A stretch of 37,468 nt of DNA from UBA11524 sp963642705 (GTDB taxonomy: Bacteria; Bacillota; Clostridia; Christensenellales; Aristaeellaceae): positions 1 through 37,468 of the forward strand of contig CAVIHU010000017.1 in assembly GCA_963642705.1 (NCBI GenBank). Direction: 5' to 3'. Made by a program: the position numbers and the translations under genes. Under the pieces are notes generated by a model. That model searched no databases. It was not told the origin of the DNA and was given only the letters and a program-made list of their open reading frames with translations. Shown in pieces: positions 24,410 through 32,014 of the stretch. Within the stretch, counting starts at the first letter, position 1. Each line of letters opens with the position of its first letter.

Positions 24410-26146
24410 TTAGTCCATTTCCGACATGCCGGCCAGATAACCGTTTTCGCGCTTGAGCATCTCGCTGATTGTCCCCTGTTCTACCAGCTTGCCGTTTTCG
24501 AGCACCACCGCGCGATTCGCCGTGCGGATGGTCGCCAGCCGGTGCGCGATGATGACAACCGCCACGCCGCGTCCGCTCATGCGGCGGATGACCTCGCGGA
24601 ACGCTGTTTCACTATCGTAATCCAGTGCACTCGTTGCTTCGTCCAGCACAATCAGGCTCGGCTTGCCCAGCAGCACACGTGCGAGCACGATTCGCTGCCG
24701 CTGACCTCCGGACAGCCGGACCCCGCGTTCTCCGAGTTGCGTGTCCAGCCCATCAGGCAGCTTCGAGATGAAGTCCCACGCCATCGCACTTTCCAGCGCG
24801 TCACGCAGCTGTTCATCTGTTGCGCCCGGATGGAAACGCGTCAGGTTCTCGCGCACAGAGGCGTTCAGAATCAGCGGATCCTGCGGGACATAGCCAGCCT
24901 GATGCCGCCACGCGCGAATGTTGCCGATGTCGAGTGCTTTGCCGTCCACGCGGATTTCGCCGGACTTGGGCAGCAGGAATCCCAGCAGCAGATTGACCGC
25001 CGTCGTCTTGCCTGCACCGTTGTGCCCGAGCAGCGCCAGAATCTCACCGGAATGCAGCGTGAAGCTGACATCGTGCAGCGTTTCTTCCTGCGCGTTGCGG
25101 TAGGTGAAGCACACGTTGTCGAACGCCGCCTCCTGCCACCCGGAGAAATCGACATCCGATTCTTTTTCTTCCTCTTCAACCTGGAAATCAACCATCGCCG
25201 TTTTGATCTTCTCCAGCGAGGGTTCAGCGCTGTTGATCCATTGCAGCTGCCCCTGAAGCCCGGAGAAGAAGGGCCACAGGCGCGCGAACACGTATACCAG
25301 CACGACCAGTCGGTCAGTGTCGACGGTGAGCGTCAGGGTGCAGACGAGATAAACTGCCGCAATCAGCAGAGCCGCCGCGACCGAGTAGACCACACCGGGC
25401 ACGCTGCTCTGGCGGACGTACTTCATCCGCGCCGTCTTGAAGGACTGGCTGATGCTGTCGAACAGCGCCGCATGCTCCTGCTGTACGCCGTACGCACGAA
25501 CTTCCTTGATGCTGGACAGTTGATTCTGCAGCTCGCCGTAGAATTCGCGGCTGATGTTGATCATCTGCTCGCCGTATTCCCGGGACTTCTTGCGCAGCGG
25601 ACGGAACACGCCCAGAAGCAGCAGTCCCAGTACGCACACGAGCGCCGTCACGGTAGGGCTCATCATCAGCGCAATGCCAAGCTGCACGAAGGCAGACACA
25701 AAGCTTGCCATCAGGTGGATGATGCCGCTGAAGGCATTGCTGACCTGACCGCACTGCGCGGTGAACAGGTTGATGATGTCGGTATCCTTGCGCGCCGTCA
25801 GGCTCTCCCAGCTTGCACCGGAAACAGCCGTGTACAGCTCGCCGCGAAGGCGCATGCTCGTCTGCTCGCTGAATTCCGTCTCCTTGATGGAGAGCCGCCG
25901 CGAGAGCAGCGCCTTCACCGTCACCAGCGTCAGGTAAGCCGCCAGCAGCAGTCCGATTCGCCCGGCGTACGGCATCGCAATGAACCACGCGGGCAGCCGG
26001 CTGTCGCCGATTTGCAGCATGTTCAGCAGCGGAATGAGCATCACGATGCCGATGCCGCCCAGCAGCGAAACGACGATGTTCCAGCCGAGTATCGTCAGAA
26101 AGGTGCGTCGGTCGGTCTGCCAGATTTCGCGAAGCAGCGCTTTCAC
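24410..26146 (-). CDS. ABC exporter with fused membrane and ATPase domains (RiPP export)
   Basis: This 578-residue ABCB-type half-transporter has six transmembrane helices in residues about 15-300. The nucleotide-binding domain has Walker A G-H-N-G-A-G-K-T-T (373-381), signature L-S-G-G-Q (478-482) and Walker B L-I-V-L-D-E (498-503). It has no N-terminal C39 peptidase domain, so leader removal must be done by another protein, plausibly the S26-like protease of the same cassette. The start is GTG at 26146, four bases after the HPrK-PqqD stop begins, with GGAGG six bases upstream inside that gene; an upstream ATG in frame overlaps the previous gene by over 100 bases. Export of the modified peptides is inferred from position. 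Confidence 0.87.
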   Translation of the reverse strand: MKALLREIWQTDRRTFLTILGWNIVVSLLGGIGIVMLIPLLNMLQIGDSRLPAWFIAMPYAGRIGLLLAAYLTLVTVKALLSRRLSIKETEFSEQTSMRLRGELYTAVSGASWESLTARKDTDIINLFTAQCGQVSNAFSGIIHLMASFVSAFVQLGIALMMSPTVTALVCVLGLLLLGVFRPLRKKSREYGEQMINISREFYGELQNQLSSIKEVRAYGVQQEHAALFDSISQSFKTARMKYVRQSSVPGVVYSVAAALLIAAVYLVCTLTLTVDTDRLVVLVYVFARLWPFFSGLQGQLQWINSAEPSLEKIKTAMVDFQVEEEEKESDVDFSGWQEAAFDNVCFTYRNAQEETLHDVSFTLHSGEILALLGHNGAGKTTAVNLLLGFLLPKSGEIRVDGKALDIGNIRAWRHQAGYVPQDPLILNASVRENLTRFHPGATDEQLRDALESAMAWDFISKLPDGLDTQLGERGVRLSGGQRQRIVLARVLLGKPSLIVLDEATSALDYDSETAFREVIRRMSGRGVAVVIIAHRLATIRTANRAVVLENGKLVEQGTISEMLKRENGYLAGMSEMD

Positions 26147-26147
26147 G

Positions 26148-27212
26148 TTACTCCTCCAGCAGTCCCAGCTCGCGGAACTTGCCGAGCAGCGCGTCAAGGT
26201 CGGCTGCCGCGGTCGCCTCGGAAACATCGAACTCCGCCAGAATCGCGGCAAGCAGGTCGTCGCGGCTCATGGCGTTTTCGAGCTTCTGAAAGACGAAAGC
26301 GGAGACCTCATTGAGGACGGCCGTGCCCTCGAATTTGGCGATGTTGTCGCCCGTGGGCATCACCATGTACTCATCCACAACGTTGCGCAGGACGAAGCCC
26401 TTCCTGATTTTCATGTCGACTTTTTCCTCTCTGATTTGTTCCGGATGGTGCACGAGAATGTCGTAGACAGCCCGTGCGTCCTCCGCCGTCGGACCGCAGA
26501 AAACGCGGTAAACAGGCGTCTGGCGAATCAGCCGCCGGACATTTGCGAGCGCCATCACCGCCGCGTCCGTATCCCACATGGGGATAAAGCACTGCTGGGC
26601 GATGAGCCGCCGCGCCTGTTCAGGGCTGAGCCGCCGAATGTAATTTTCCTCGCTGCGGCGCACCTCAAGGATGCACCTGAGCGGCGCTTCCACGTCGCGG
26701 AAGATTTGCTCCTTGCCGTCCCACGGTACGCCGCAGGCCGTGCTGCCGGTTTTATCCAGCCGCACCGCCGGACGGTCGCCGCTGATGAACGTTGCGCCGA
26801 GCGCCTCCACCCATGCCTTCGCGCGGGTAGATTTGCCCATGCCGCTGTTGCCCGTAAACGCCACCGCAAAGCCGTCCAGCTCAACGCACGCAGCATGCAG
26901 GGAGATGATGCCCTCATGGCAGAAGCGGCACTCGAAGGCTGTGCGGAGGAGAAAACGCATCAGCGTGCTGACAGGCTCTTCGCACGGAATGTAAATCGTG
27001 TAGCCAGTGATTTTCTGGAAATCAGGCGAAGCAATCACGTAAGGTGTCGGAACGCCATCACTGCAGCTGAACAGCCAGTTTCCATCTTCCATCCGGTGCA
27101 CCCGAACCAGGGAACTGACCGTGACCAGCTTTGATTTCTTGAAAATCTCTGCATTTGGCTGCGAAATGATTTCAACGGAATACGATGCTTGAATTTGCTG
27201 AAAGCAGCTCAT
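26148..27212 (-). CDS. HPr-kinase-like protein fused to PqqD domain (RiPP cassette 2)
   Basis: This 354-residue paralogue of the fusion at 20409 has Walker A G-N-S-G-M-G-K-S-T (121-129), I-S-G-D-R-P-A-V-R-L and a PqqD-like domain (about 267-354) with Y-M-V-M-P-T-G-D-N. The start at 27212 overlaps the stop of precursor B by one base (TAATG). Earlier in-frame TTG and ATG codons lie inside the peptide gene and lack a site. As in the paralogue, an in-frame ATG at the domain junction (26414) has AGAGAGG upstream. It should bind the leaders of the two peptides and may phosphorylate them. The N-terminal 90 residues differ strongly from the paralogue and are unassigned. Confidence 0.8.
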   Translation of the reverse strand: MSCFQQIQASYSVEIISQPNAEIFKKSKLVTVSSLVRVHRMEDGNWLFSCSDGVPTPYVIASPDFQKITGYTIYIPCEEPVSTLMRFLLRTAFECRFCHEGIISLHAACVELDGFAVAFTGNSGMGKSTRAKAWVEALGATFISGDRPAVRLDKTGSTACGVPWDGKEQIFRDVEAPLRCILEVRRSEENYIRRLSPEQARRLIAQQCFIPMWDTDAAVMALANVRRLIRQTPVYRVFCGPTAEDARAVYDILVHHPEQIREEKVDMKIRKGFVLRNVVDEYMVMPTGDNIAKFEGTAVLNEVSAFVFQKLENAMSRDDLLAAILAEFDVSEATAAADLDALLGKFRELGLLEE

Positions 27213-27403
27213 TAATATCCAGGCCATTTTGAGCAACCAGCAGGCTTCGTATAGTATTCAGTACACGATGTGGAACCTTGTTGGCAACGCTGCAAATCAT
27301 CGCCAGAGCCATAGTTGCCCACTACACCAGACGCAACCACCACCTGATCATCAAAATTGAACTGCACCAGTTCAACCTTCGGTGCCGTGTATTCACGCTT
27401 CAT
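27212..27403 (-). CDS. RiPP precursor peptide B (63 residues)
   Basis: This encodes 63 residues with leader M-K-R-E-Y-T-A-P-K-V-E-L-V ending in Q-V-V-V-A-S-G, then a core with cysteines at 40, 47 and 57. The core shares the pattern C-Q-Q-x-S-T-x-C, Y-Y and A-G-C-S with precursor A. The leader has the Y-x-x-P element known from RRE-bound precursors such as lasso peptides. GAGGAGA is about 12 bases upstream, a slightly long spacing. A full copy of the dispersed repeat separates it from precursor A. The stop overlaps the HPrK-PqqD start. Confidence 0.8.
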   Translation of the reverse strand: MKREYTAPKVELVQFNFDDQVVVASGVVGNYGSGDDLQRCQQGSTSCTEYYTKPAGCSKWPGY

Positions 27404-27457
27404 TTTTGTTTTATGTCTCCTCTTTTTGAGATTTCTTCAAGCCACTGTTTTATTTAT

Positions 27458-27690
27458 GGTAATACCGCACAAATGAGGTGGTACGATGAATAGTGAATTT
27501 TGTGCCAGATACGATTGCAGAAATCGAAGGTTTACTGGATGTAAATCGAGATTTCTGCAAGAAGCAGGTTAGAAACCCGAAAGGGTTTCCACGTCTGCCA
27601 AGGGCAGACCGGCGAATAAAGGTTTATTTCGCCGCCTAAGATGGCGCAAAAGGCACATTCAGTGCTGCCGCCGAATTGTGCGGTGTTGCC
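27458..27690. repeat. Full-length copy of the dispersed repeat, inserted between two RiPP precursor genes
   Basis: This 233-bp copy has the same orientation on the plus strand as that at 9769 and the same order of hairpins: the GAAA-capped stem, GTCTGCC-AAG-GGCAGAC, and a CGGCGAATAAA/TTTATTTCGCCG stem. The inner stem changes to TTTTGTGCCA but keeps pairing with TGGCGCAAAA through a G-U pair. It lies in the transcribed strand of the EPS/RiPP operon as its complement. Confidence 0.9.
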
Positions 27691-27732
27691 TTGTCTTGCA
27701 GTGGCTTGAAGTGCAATTTAGAACTGCTTCTG

Positions 27733-27930
27733 TCAGTTACCTGTACTTGCGTGAGGCTGTTCGCTACACCCTGCATAGTAGAAATGGTCGCAGGTAGTGC
27801 TGCTCTGCTGGCAATATTCCGTACCAGCAGCGGAGCCGTACGTTCCAACAGCGCCGGATGCGACAACGACCTGATCATTGAAGTCGAACGTCACGATCTC
27901 AACCTTCGGTGCCGAGTAATTGCGCTTCAT
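27733..27930 (-). CDS. RiPP precursor peptide A (65 residues)
   Basis: This encodes 65 residues: leader M-K-R-N-Y-S-A-P-K-V-E-I-V, Q-V-V-V-A-S-G (20-26) and a core with cysteines at 40, 47 and 55. The first 33 positions align gaplessly with precursor B, and both have G-x-Y-G-S before the core. AAAGGAG stands nine bases before the ATG, and the radical SAM gene ends 28 bases upstream. The regular cysteine spacing and conserved Tyr pair suggest one cross-linked product type. The C-terminal eight residues of A (after C-S-E-Q-P) are not conserved in B. Confidence 0.82.
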   Translation of the reverse strand: MKRNYSAPKVEIVTFDFNDQVVVASGAVGTYGSAAGTEYCQQSSTTCDHFYYAGCSEQPHASTGN

Positions 27931-27958
27931 CTTGGTTTTCTCCTTTCATTGTCGCTAT

Positions 27959-29152
27959 TTATATACATGACTCCTTTTCGGCAAGTTCTATGATGCCTGC
28001 CTCAAGGTAGCTTGTATATCGATGACAAACAGCCCGATTCAGCGAACCGTTCAGCACGCCTGATGTTTTTTCTGCGGTGCAGGATCGGCACAAAGGCAGC
28101 ATCTTGCACCCACGACATTCCTCAGGCGGCTTGAAGGAAGCCATGGTTTTCATCACCCACTGCCACGCATCAGCATAGCCGTATTCCAAAACCGACCGCG
28201 CCACTGTGTAGAAGGGAATGCAGGGCTGCATTTCACCCTTCCAGTTGATGTGGCAGGTGCTTTGTCCTGATGCGCAGGGGATACCGCTGTGCGGTGCGAA
28301 ATTTTGGGGAATGCGCTCGATTTGCTTTCTCGGTGCGGGCTGAATTGTATCACCTTTTGCTACTTCCGTCAAGGAAAGGCTGTAATCACGCTCATCCTCT
28401 TGAATTTTGACACACAGCCCATCTTCCGGCGTGTAATCATCAATCTTGCGACCCGTGTCTTCTCTTGCCGGAAGCACCACTCCACCGACACCGTACTCCA
28501 CTTTCAGGCTTCGCAGAAGGCTCAGCAGCGCGTGCGTATCCTCCTGCGTATATTGGCTCGGCGTAAGCGTAAGCATCACGCGAATCCTGCGCTGCTTCAG
28601 GCGTTCTATCGCCGCAAGCACGTCCGCAAAGGCTCTGCGCCCTGTTACGTGCTCATAGGCATCTTCGTTGCTGCCATAGACTGTAATCTGAACGAGCGAC
28701 GGCGGATTCTCTGCAAAGAAATCAGCCATTTCTTCATTGATTAGCTGCCCATTCGTCAGCACCGAAATCTGTATACCGCGAGAACGAAGGTAAAGATAAA
28801 TTTGTTTGAAGCCCGGATGCGTCAGACATTCGCCGCCGGTCAGATCAGCATGAAGCATGCCTGCGTCGGCAGCCTGTGCCATGATGTCCAGCCATTGCTC
28901 TGTGGTAAGGACGTGTCCTTCCTTCTCCAACTGCTCTTTTGTCAGGTGGACATAGCACATTTTGCAATCGAAATTGCAAAGCGGCGTTAGCTCGAAGCCC
29001 ACATTAATCGGCACACCGCGCATACGCGCCTGAAGATCAAGGAATTTGTCAAATTCCTTCTTCAGTTCATACCCAGTGATGCCATCCTTGCGCAAGTCTT
29101 CCAGCAGCTCAATGGCACTTCCATAATACCGGACTTCCTTATCTTGCCCCAT
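27959..29152 (-). CDS. Radical SAM/SPASM peptide-modifying enzyme (RiPP cassette 2)
   Basis: This 397-residue protein has the radical SAM motif C-N-F-D-C-K-M-C (C59, C63, C66), T-G-G-E-C near residue 107, and a SPASM region. That region has C-H-I-N-W-K-G-E-M-Q-P-C, C-R-G-C and C-R-S-C, then a final C-H-R. It closely resembles the cassette 1 enzyme in the active-site region but differs in the substrate-facing middle. The start at 29152 has AAGGAGG eight bases upstream; an ATG two codons earlier overlaps the preceding stop as TGATG and cannot be excluded. It should modify precursors A and B just downstream. Confidence 0.9.
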   Translation of the reverse strand: MGQDKEVRYYGSAIELLEDLRKDGITGYELKKEFDKFLDLQARMRGVPINVGFELTPLCNFDCKMCYVHLTKEQLEKEGHVLTTEQWLDIMAQAADAGMLHADLTGGECLTHPGFKQIYLYLRSRGIQISVLTNGQLINEEMADFFAENPPSLVQITVYGSNEDAYEHVTGRRAFADVLAAIERLKQRRIRVMLTLTPSQYTQEDTHALLSLLRSLKVEYGVGGVVLPAREDTGRKIDDYTPEDGLCVKIQEDERDYSLSLTEVAKGDTIQPAPRKQIERIPQNFAPHSGIPCASGQSTCHINWKGEMQPCIPFYTVARSVLEYGYADAWQWVMKTMASFKPPEECRGCKMLPLCRSCTAEKTSGVLNGSLNRAVCHRYTSYLEAGIIELAEKESCI

Positions 29153-29157
29153 CGGCA

Positions 29158-29631
29158 TCACCTCCTTAATCCCATTTTCCTGAGCATCCTGCCGCCAAGC
29201 GAACGGCATCGCCAGTAAGCGCGCCGCAGCGGCAGTCCTGCCATCCACACCCTCCCGAATGCGCGTGCCGTGCGGCTGTCCAGCGAAATCACACGACCGT
29301 TGCGCTCGAATTGCACCGCCTGCCCAAGCACGGACGTTTCCGGCAGCCACGGTTCGGGATTCCAGCAATTATCGCCGAGCGTCCTGACCTGACCGTCCCT
29401 GAGGCGGTACACGCGATGCACCACATACCGCCCAGCCGGATATTCGAACAGCACCACATCGCCGCGCCTGAGTGGTCGCCGGATGGGCGCGATAGTCACG
29501 ATGTCGAGCCGCCGCCTGATGAGCGGACGCATGCTGTCGCCCTCCAGCGGAATGCGCATGGGCACCGCGATGCCGTCCAGCGCCAGCTTATGCCATTCGG
29601 CAATCGTCAGGTTCCTCGATTCCGTCTTCAT
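29158..29631 (-). CDS. S24/S26 signal-peptidase-like serine protease
   Basis: This 157-residue protein has L-E-G-D-S-M-R-P-L with S33 as likely nucleophile, then R-R-G-D-V-V-L-F and V-V-H-R-V with H72, and L-G-D-N-C-W-N near residue 90. A Ser-His arrangement is that of archaeal and SipW-type signal peptidases rather than the Ser-Lys of ordinary bacterial ones. No membrane helix is evident. It overlaps the phosphatase gene upstream (ATGA) and ends at the radical SAM start. Because the exporter of this cassette lacks a peptidase domain, this protein may cut the leaders of the precursor peptides. Similar proteases occur in other RRE-containing peptide clusters. Confidence 0.8.
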   Translation of the reverse strand: MKTESRNLTIAEWHKLALDGIAVPMRIPLEGDSMRPLIRRRLDIVTIAPIRRPLRRGDVVLFEYPAGRYVVHRVYRLRDGQVRTLGDNCWNPEPWLPETSVLGQAVQFERNGRVISLDSRTARAFGRVWMAGLPLRRAYWRCRSLGGRMLRKMGLRR

Positions 29632-30362
29632 GGGGAGCCTTTCGCCTCCGATTTGCCCAGGAGCCGGAACGCGTTGTCCGTCAGCTCATCAGCGTATTCC
29701 TGCCCGTATTGCAAAGCAATACCCGCCATCGCCTGACGCATCTGCACAGGGCGGCTCGAGGTGTTATGCGCGTCGTCCGCGATCACGTCGACCGCGCGGT
29801 TTTCGAGCATTTTCCGCACAAACCGGCGAATCAGCCAACCATGCGGCGATGTCACCGTATGGCAGTTCACCTGATACCGCAGGCCGTAGTCCTCGCGGAG
29901 CTGCATCGCCGTCCTCGCCGAGCGCGTCAGGCAACGGTACCGTTCGATGTGCGCCACCACCGGATGAAATCCGGCCCGGTAAAGCGCATCCGCCGCGCTT
30001 CCGATGTTCTCAAGGTCAACGTCCGGCAGAAACTCAATCAGCACGTTGCGTGTGTTGCCCAGCGTCAGCAGGTGACCAGCCGCAAGCCGGTCCGGTACAC
30101 CGTGCGTGTAGAGGATTTCGCTCCCCTGCACCACCTGCAGCGGCAAATTCTCCTGCCGGCAGAAGTCATTCGCCTCCGCCAGACGCGACCGATAATGCGC
30201 CAGGTCGAAAGGATGCTGCAAGTCCGCGTGCGCCGTCGCGCTGACGAGCCGGATGCCTTCCGCCGCGTCCTGACGGAGCATGTCCTGCATAACGTGCTGC
30301 GTTTTTGCGCCGTCATCCAGCCCCCACAGCACATGCTGATGGATATCCGCGAATCCCGTCAT
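29628..30362 (-). CDS. PHP-type protein-tyrosine phosphatase (CpsB/Wzb-like)
   Basis: This 244-residue protein has metal-binding motifs of the PHP fold: H-Q-H (8-10), a later H near residue 45 (A-H-A-D), E-I near 81, H-I-E-R near 140 and D-D-A-H-N near 195. In capsule loci such enzymes dephosphorylate the tyrosine tail of the partner kinase and tune polymer length. It lies 12 bases after the BY-kinase gene, the usual pairing. The next gene overlaps it by ATGA. Confidence 0.9.
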   Translation of the reverse strand: MTGFADIHQHVLWGLDDGAKTQHVMQDMLRQDAAEGIRLVSATAHADLQHPFDLAHYRSRLAEANDFCRQENLPLQVVQGSEILYTHGVPDRLAAGHLLTLGNTRNVLIEFLPDVDLENIGSAADALYRAGFHPVVAHIERYRCLTRSARTAMQLREDYGLRYQVNCHTVTSPHGWLIRRFVRKMLENRAVDVIADDAHNTSSRPVQMRQAMAGIALQYGQEYADELTDNAFRLLGKSEAKGSP

Positions 30363-30374
30363 CCGCTTCCTCCG

Positions 30375-31094
30375 TTACTTCGACTTGTGACTGTATTCGT
30401 GATAATACGCCGAATAGCGGTCGGAGCGGTAGTAATACTTGCGGTTGCGGAAGGACTTCAGGTTGACGTCGTTCATGACCGCGCCGAGCACCTTGCAACC
30501 CGTCTTCTGGACGTTCTGGACGACCGTTGCGATATCCTGACCGCTTCCCTTGTTGTACGCGACCACGATGACCGCGCCGTCGCAGTACTTCGCAATCTCG
30601 ATGGCATCGACGATGACACCCGCCGGCGGCGTATCCACCAGCACCATGTCAAAGGAGTTGCGCAGCACCGCCATCATGTCGCCGAAACGTCCGGAAGCCA
30701 GCAGTTGCATGGAGTTGAGCACATCGCGCCCTGCCGGCATGATGTACGCGCCGTCGATGTTCGTCTGATAGACTGCGTCATCCAGCGTGCACATGCCTGC
30801 CAGATACTGCGCCAATCCGCAGGCGTTGTTCTGCTCGAAATCGAAGCGGTAGCGCCTCGCAAGCGTTGAGCGGCGAAGGTCGGCATCCAGCAGCAGCACG
30901 TGCTTGCCGTAGCCTGCCAACGTCCGCATCATGTTCATGACGATGCTGGACTTGCCCTCGCCCTCGCTGCGGCTGGTGAACATTACCGTCCTGATATCCT
31001 TACCGCAGTAGGAGATGTTTGTGCACAGCGTGTTCATGGCTTCCATGCCGGCATAATTCTGCTCCGGGAAGTTGACAATCGTCAGTCGATTCAT
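30375..31094 (-). CDS. Capsule BY-kinase (CpsD/CapB-like tyrosine kinase)
   Basis: This 239-residue cytoplasmic ATPase has Walker A S-R-S-E-G-E-G-K-S-S (41-50), Walker A' L-L-L-D-A-D-L-R (67-74) and Walker B M-V-L-V-D-T-P-P (149-156). A C-terminal tyrosine cluster (about 216-236, with Y-Y-Y-R and Y-Y-H-E-Y) is the autophosphorylated tail. It works with the separate membrane activator encoded just upstream, whose stop overlaps its start (ATGA). Together with the phosphatase it controls chain length and export. Length is typical for the two-protein type found in Bacillota. Confidence 0.93.
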   Translation of the reverse strand: MNRLTIVNFPEQNYAGMEAMNTLCTNISYCGKDIRTVMFTSRSEGEGKSSIVMNMMRTLAGYGKHVLLLDADLRRSTLARRYRFDFEQNNACGLAQYLAGMCTLDDAVYQTNIDGAYIMPAGRDVLNSMQLLASGRFGDMMAVLRNSFDMVLVDTPPAGVIVDAIEIAKYCDGAVIVVAYNKGSGQDIATVVQNVQKTGCKVLGAVMNDVNLKSFRNRKYYYRSDRYSAYYHEYSHKSK

Positions 31095-31966
31095 GTCCGA
31101 TTCTCCCTTCTGCTCTGCTTGGTCAATTTGGTGAGCGTCGGGTCAACCGGCACGACCGCCAGCGTTGGGATGTTGGCGTAGCGCATGATGTCCTCGGGCG
31201 ACTTCGGGCGGTTGTCCAGCAGGAAAATCATCACCAGTACGCCGCAGACAAGCACTGTGCCGAACAGGATGCCACGGATGATGTTCCCCGTCACATTCCT
31301 CCCGGACGAAACGCTTGGCACCAGTGCGATGGAGAAATCGCTCGGCTCATCGGTCTGCATTGTCTCGACGATGAATTTCTTCGCTGCCTTGGCGTATGCG
31401 TTCGCGATTTTCGCCGCCATCTCCGAATCCCTGTTGTACGCAGTGATGTACAGGATGCGTGTGTCCTCGGGGTTCGAGACTCTGATCATGCTTTGCAACG
31501 CCGAGTAGCTGTAATTCGTGCCCAGCTCCTCGTTCACCATCTGATGCACCTCCCAGGTGTTGAAGACCTCCTGGTAGTCCATCGCGAGAACGGTGCCGAT
31601 TTGCAGGTTCGTGACGATACTTGAGCTCGTGTTGCCCATGATGTAGAGCTTCGCAGTGGCGGTGTAGACGGGCGTGATAAAGTTGATGGCGTAATACCCC
31701 ATCAGGATGCCGCCGGCAATCATGCCCAGCACAATCCAGTGCAGCTTGGAGAGCATATAATAGAAAAGCTCAATCAGGCTGATGGTATGTGGGCTCTGGC
31801 TTGGGTCGGACTCCGGCTGCTTTGCGTCCATCCGGTTCAGGATTTCGGCAAAAAGCGCAGCCTCAGCGCTCTGACCTCCCTGCTGCCCTTGCTGCCCTTG
31901 CTGCCCCTGCTGATTTCCTGCCTGACTAACCTGCCCTGCTTCAGACTCCATCTGTTGATTGTTCAT
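31091..31966 (-). CDS. Chain-length determinant / BY-kinase activator (Wzz, CpsC-like)
   Basis: This 291-residue membrane protein has transmembrane segments at about 75-96 and 229-251. The extracytoplasmic domain between them begins I-T-P-V-Y-T-A-T-A-K-L-Y-I, the Wzz signature. The C-terminal tail (252-291) would contact the kinase. Its N-terminal 35 residues are a G-Q-Q repeat encoded by near-identical 9-bp units, an extension uncommon in the family. The ribosome site GGAAGGA is present. It is followed by the kinase gene with a four-base overlap. Confidence 0.9.
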   Translation of the reverse strand: MNNQQMESEAGQVSQAGNQQGQQGQQGQQGGQSAEAALFAEILNRMDAKQPESDPSQSPHTISLIELFYYMLSKLHWIVLGMIAGGILMGYYAINFITPVYTATAKLYIMGNTSSSIVTNLQIGTVLAMDYQEVFNTWEVHQMVNEELGTNYSYSALQSMIRVSNPEDTRILYITAYNRDSEMAAKIANAYAKAAKKFIVETMQTDEPSDFSIALVPSVSSGRNVTGNIIRGILFGTVLVCGVLVMIFLLDNRPKSPEDIMRYANIPTLAVVPVDPTLTKLTKQSRRENRT

Positions 31967-32014
31967 TCAGTCAATCCTTCCCGAGCGAAATCCGTGCGGC
32001 GTTGTGTTGATCGG

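Noticed and set aside
24542..26314. A 590-codon open frame on the plus strand
   Set aside because: It lies antisense to the ABC exporter, whose Walker A, signature and Walker B motifs are all in place on the minus strand.
25980..27134. A 384-codon open frame on the plus strand
   Set aside because: Antisense to the HPrK-PqqD gene, which has clear family motifs and a coupled start.
2701..27690. The repeats as a CRISPR array
   Set aside because: Copies are kilobases apart, palindromic, of different sizes and without regular spacers or cas genes.
20409..29631. The RiPP cassettes as lasso peptide clusters
   Set aside because: The Y-x-x-P leader, PqqD domain and kinase fit, but there is no asparagine-synthetase-like cyclase or transglutaminase-like B2 protease in the window; radical SAM/SPASM enzymes are present instead.
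29709..30869. A 386-codon open frame on the plus strand
   Set aside because: Antisense to the phosphatase and BY-kinase genes; composition is arginine- and histidine-rich and no family is recognisable.
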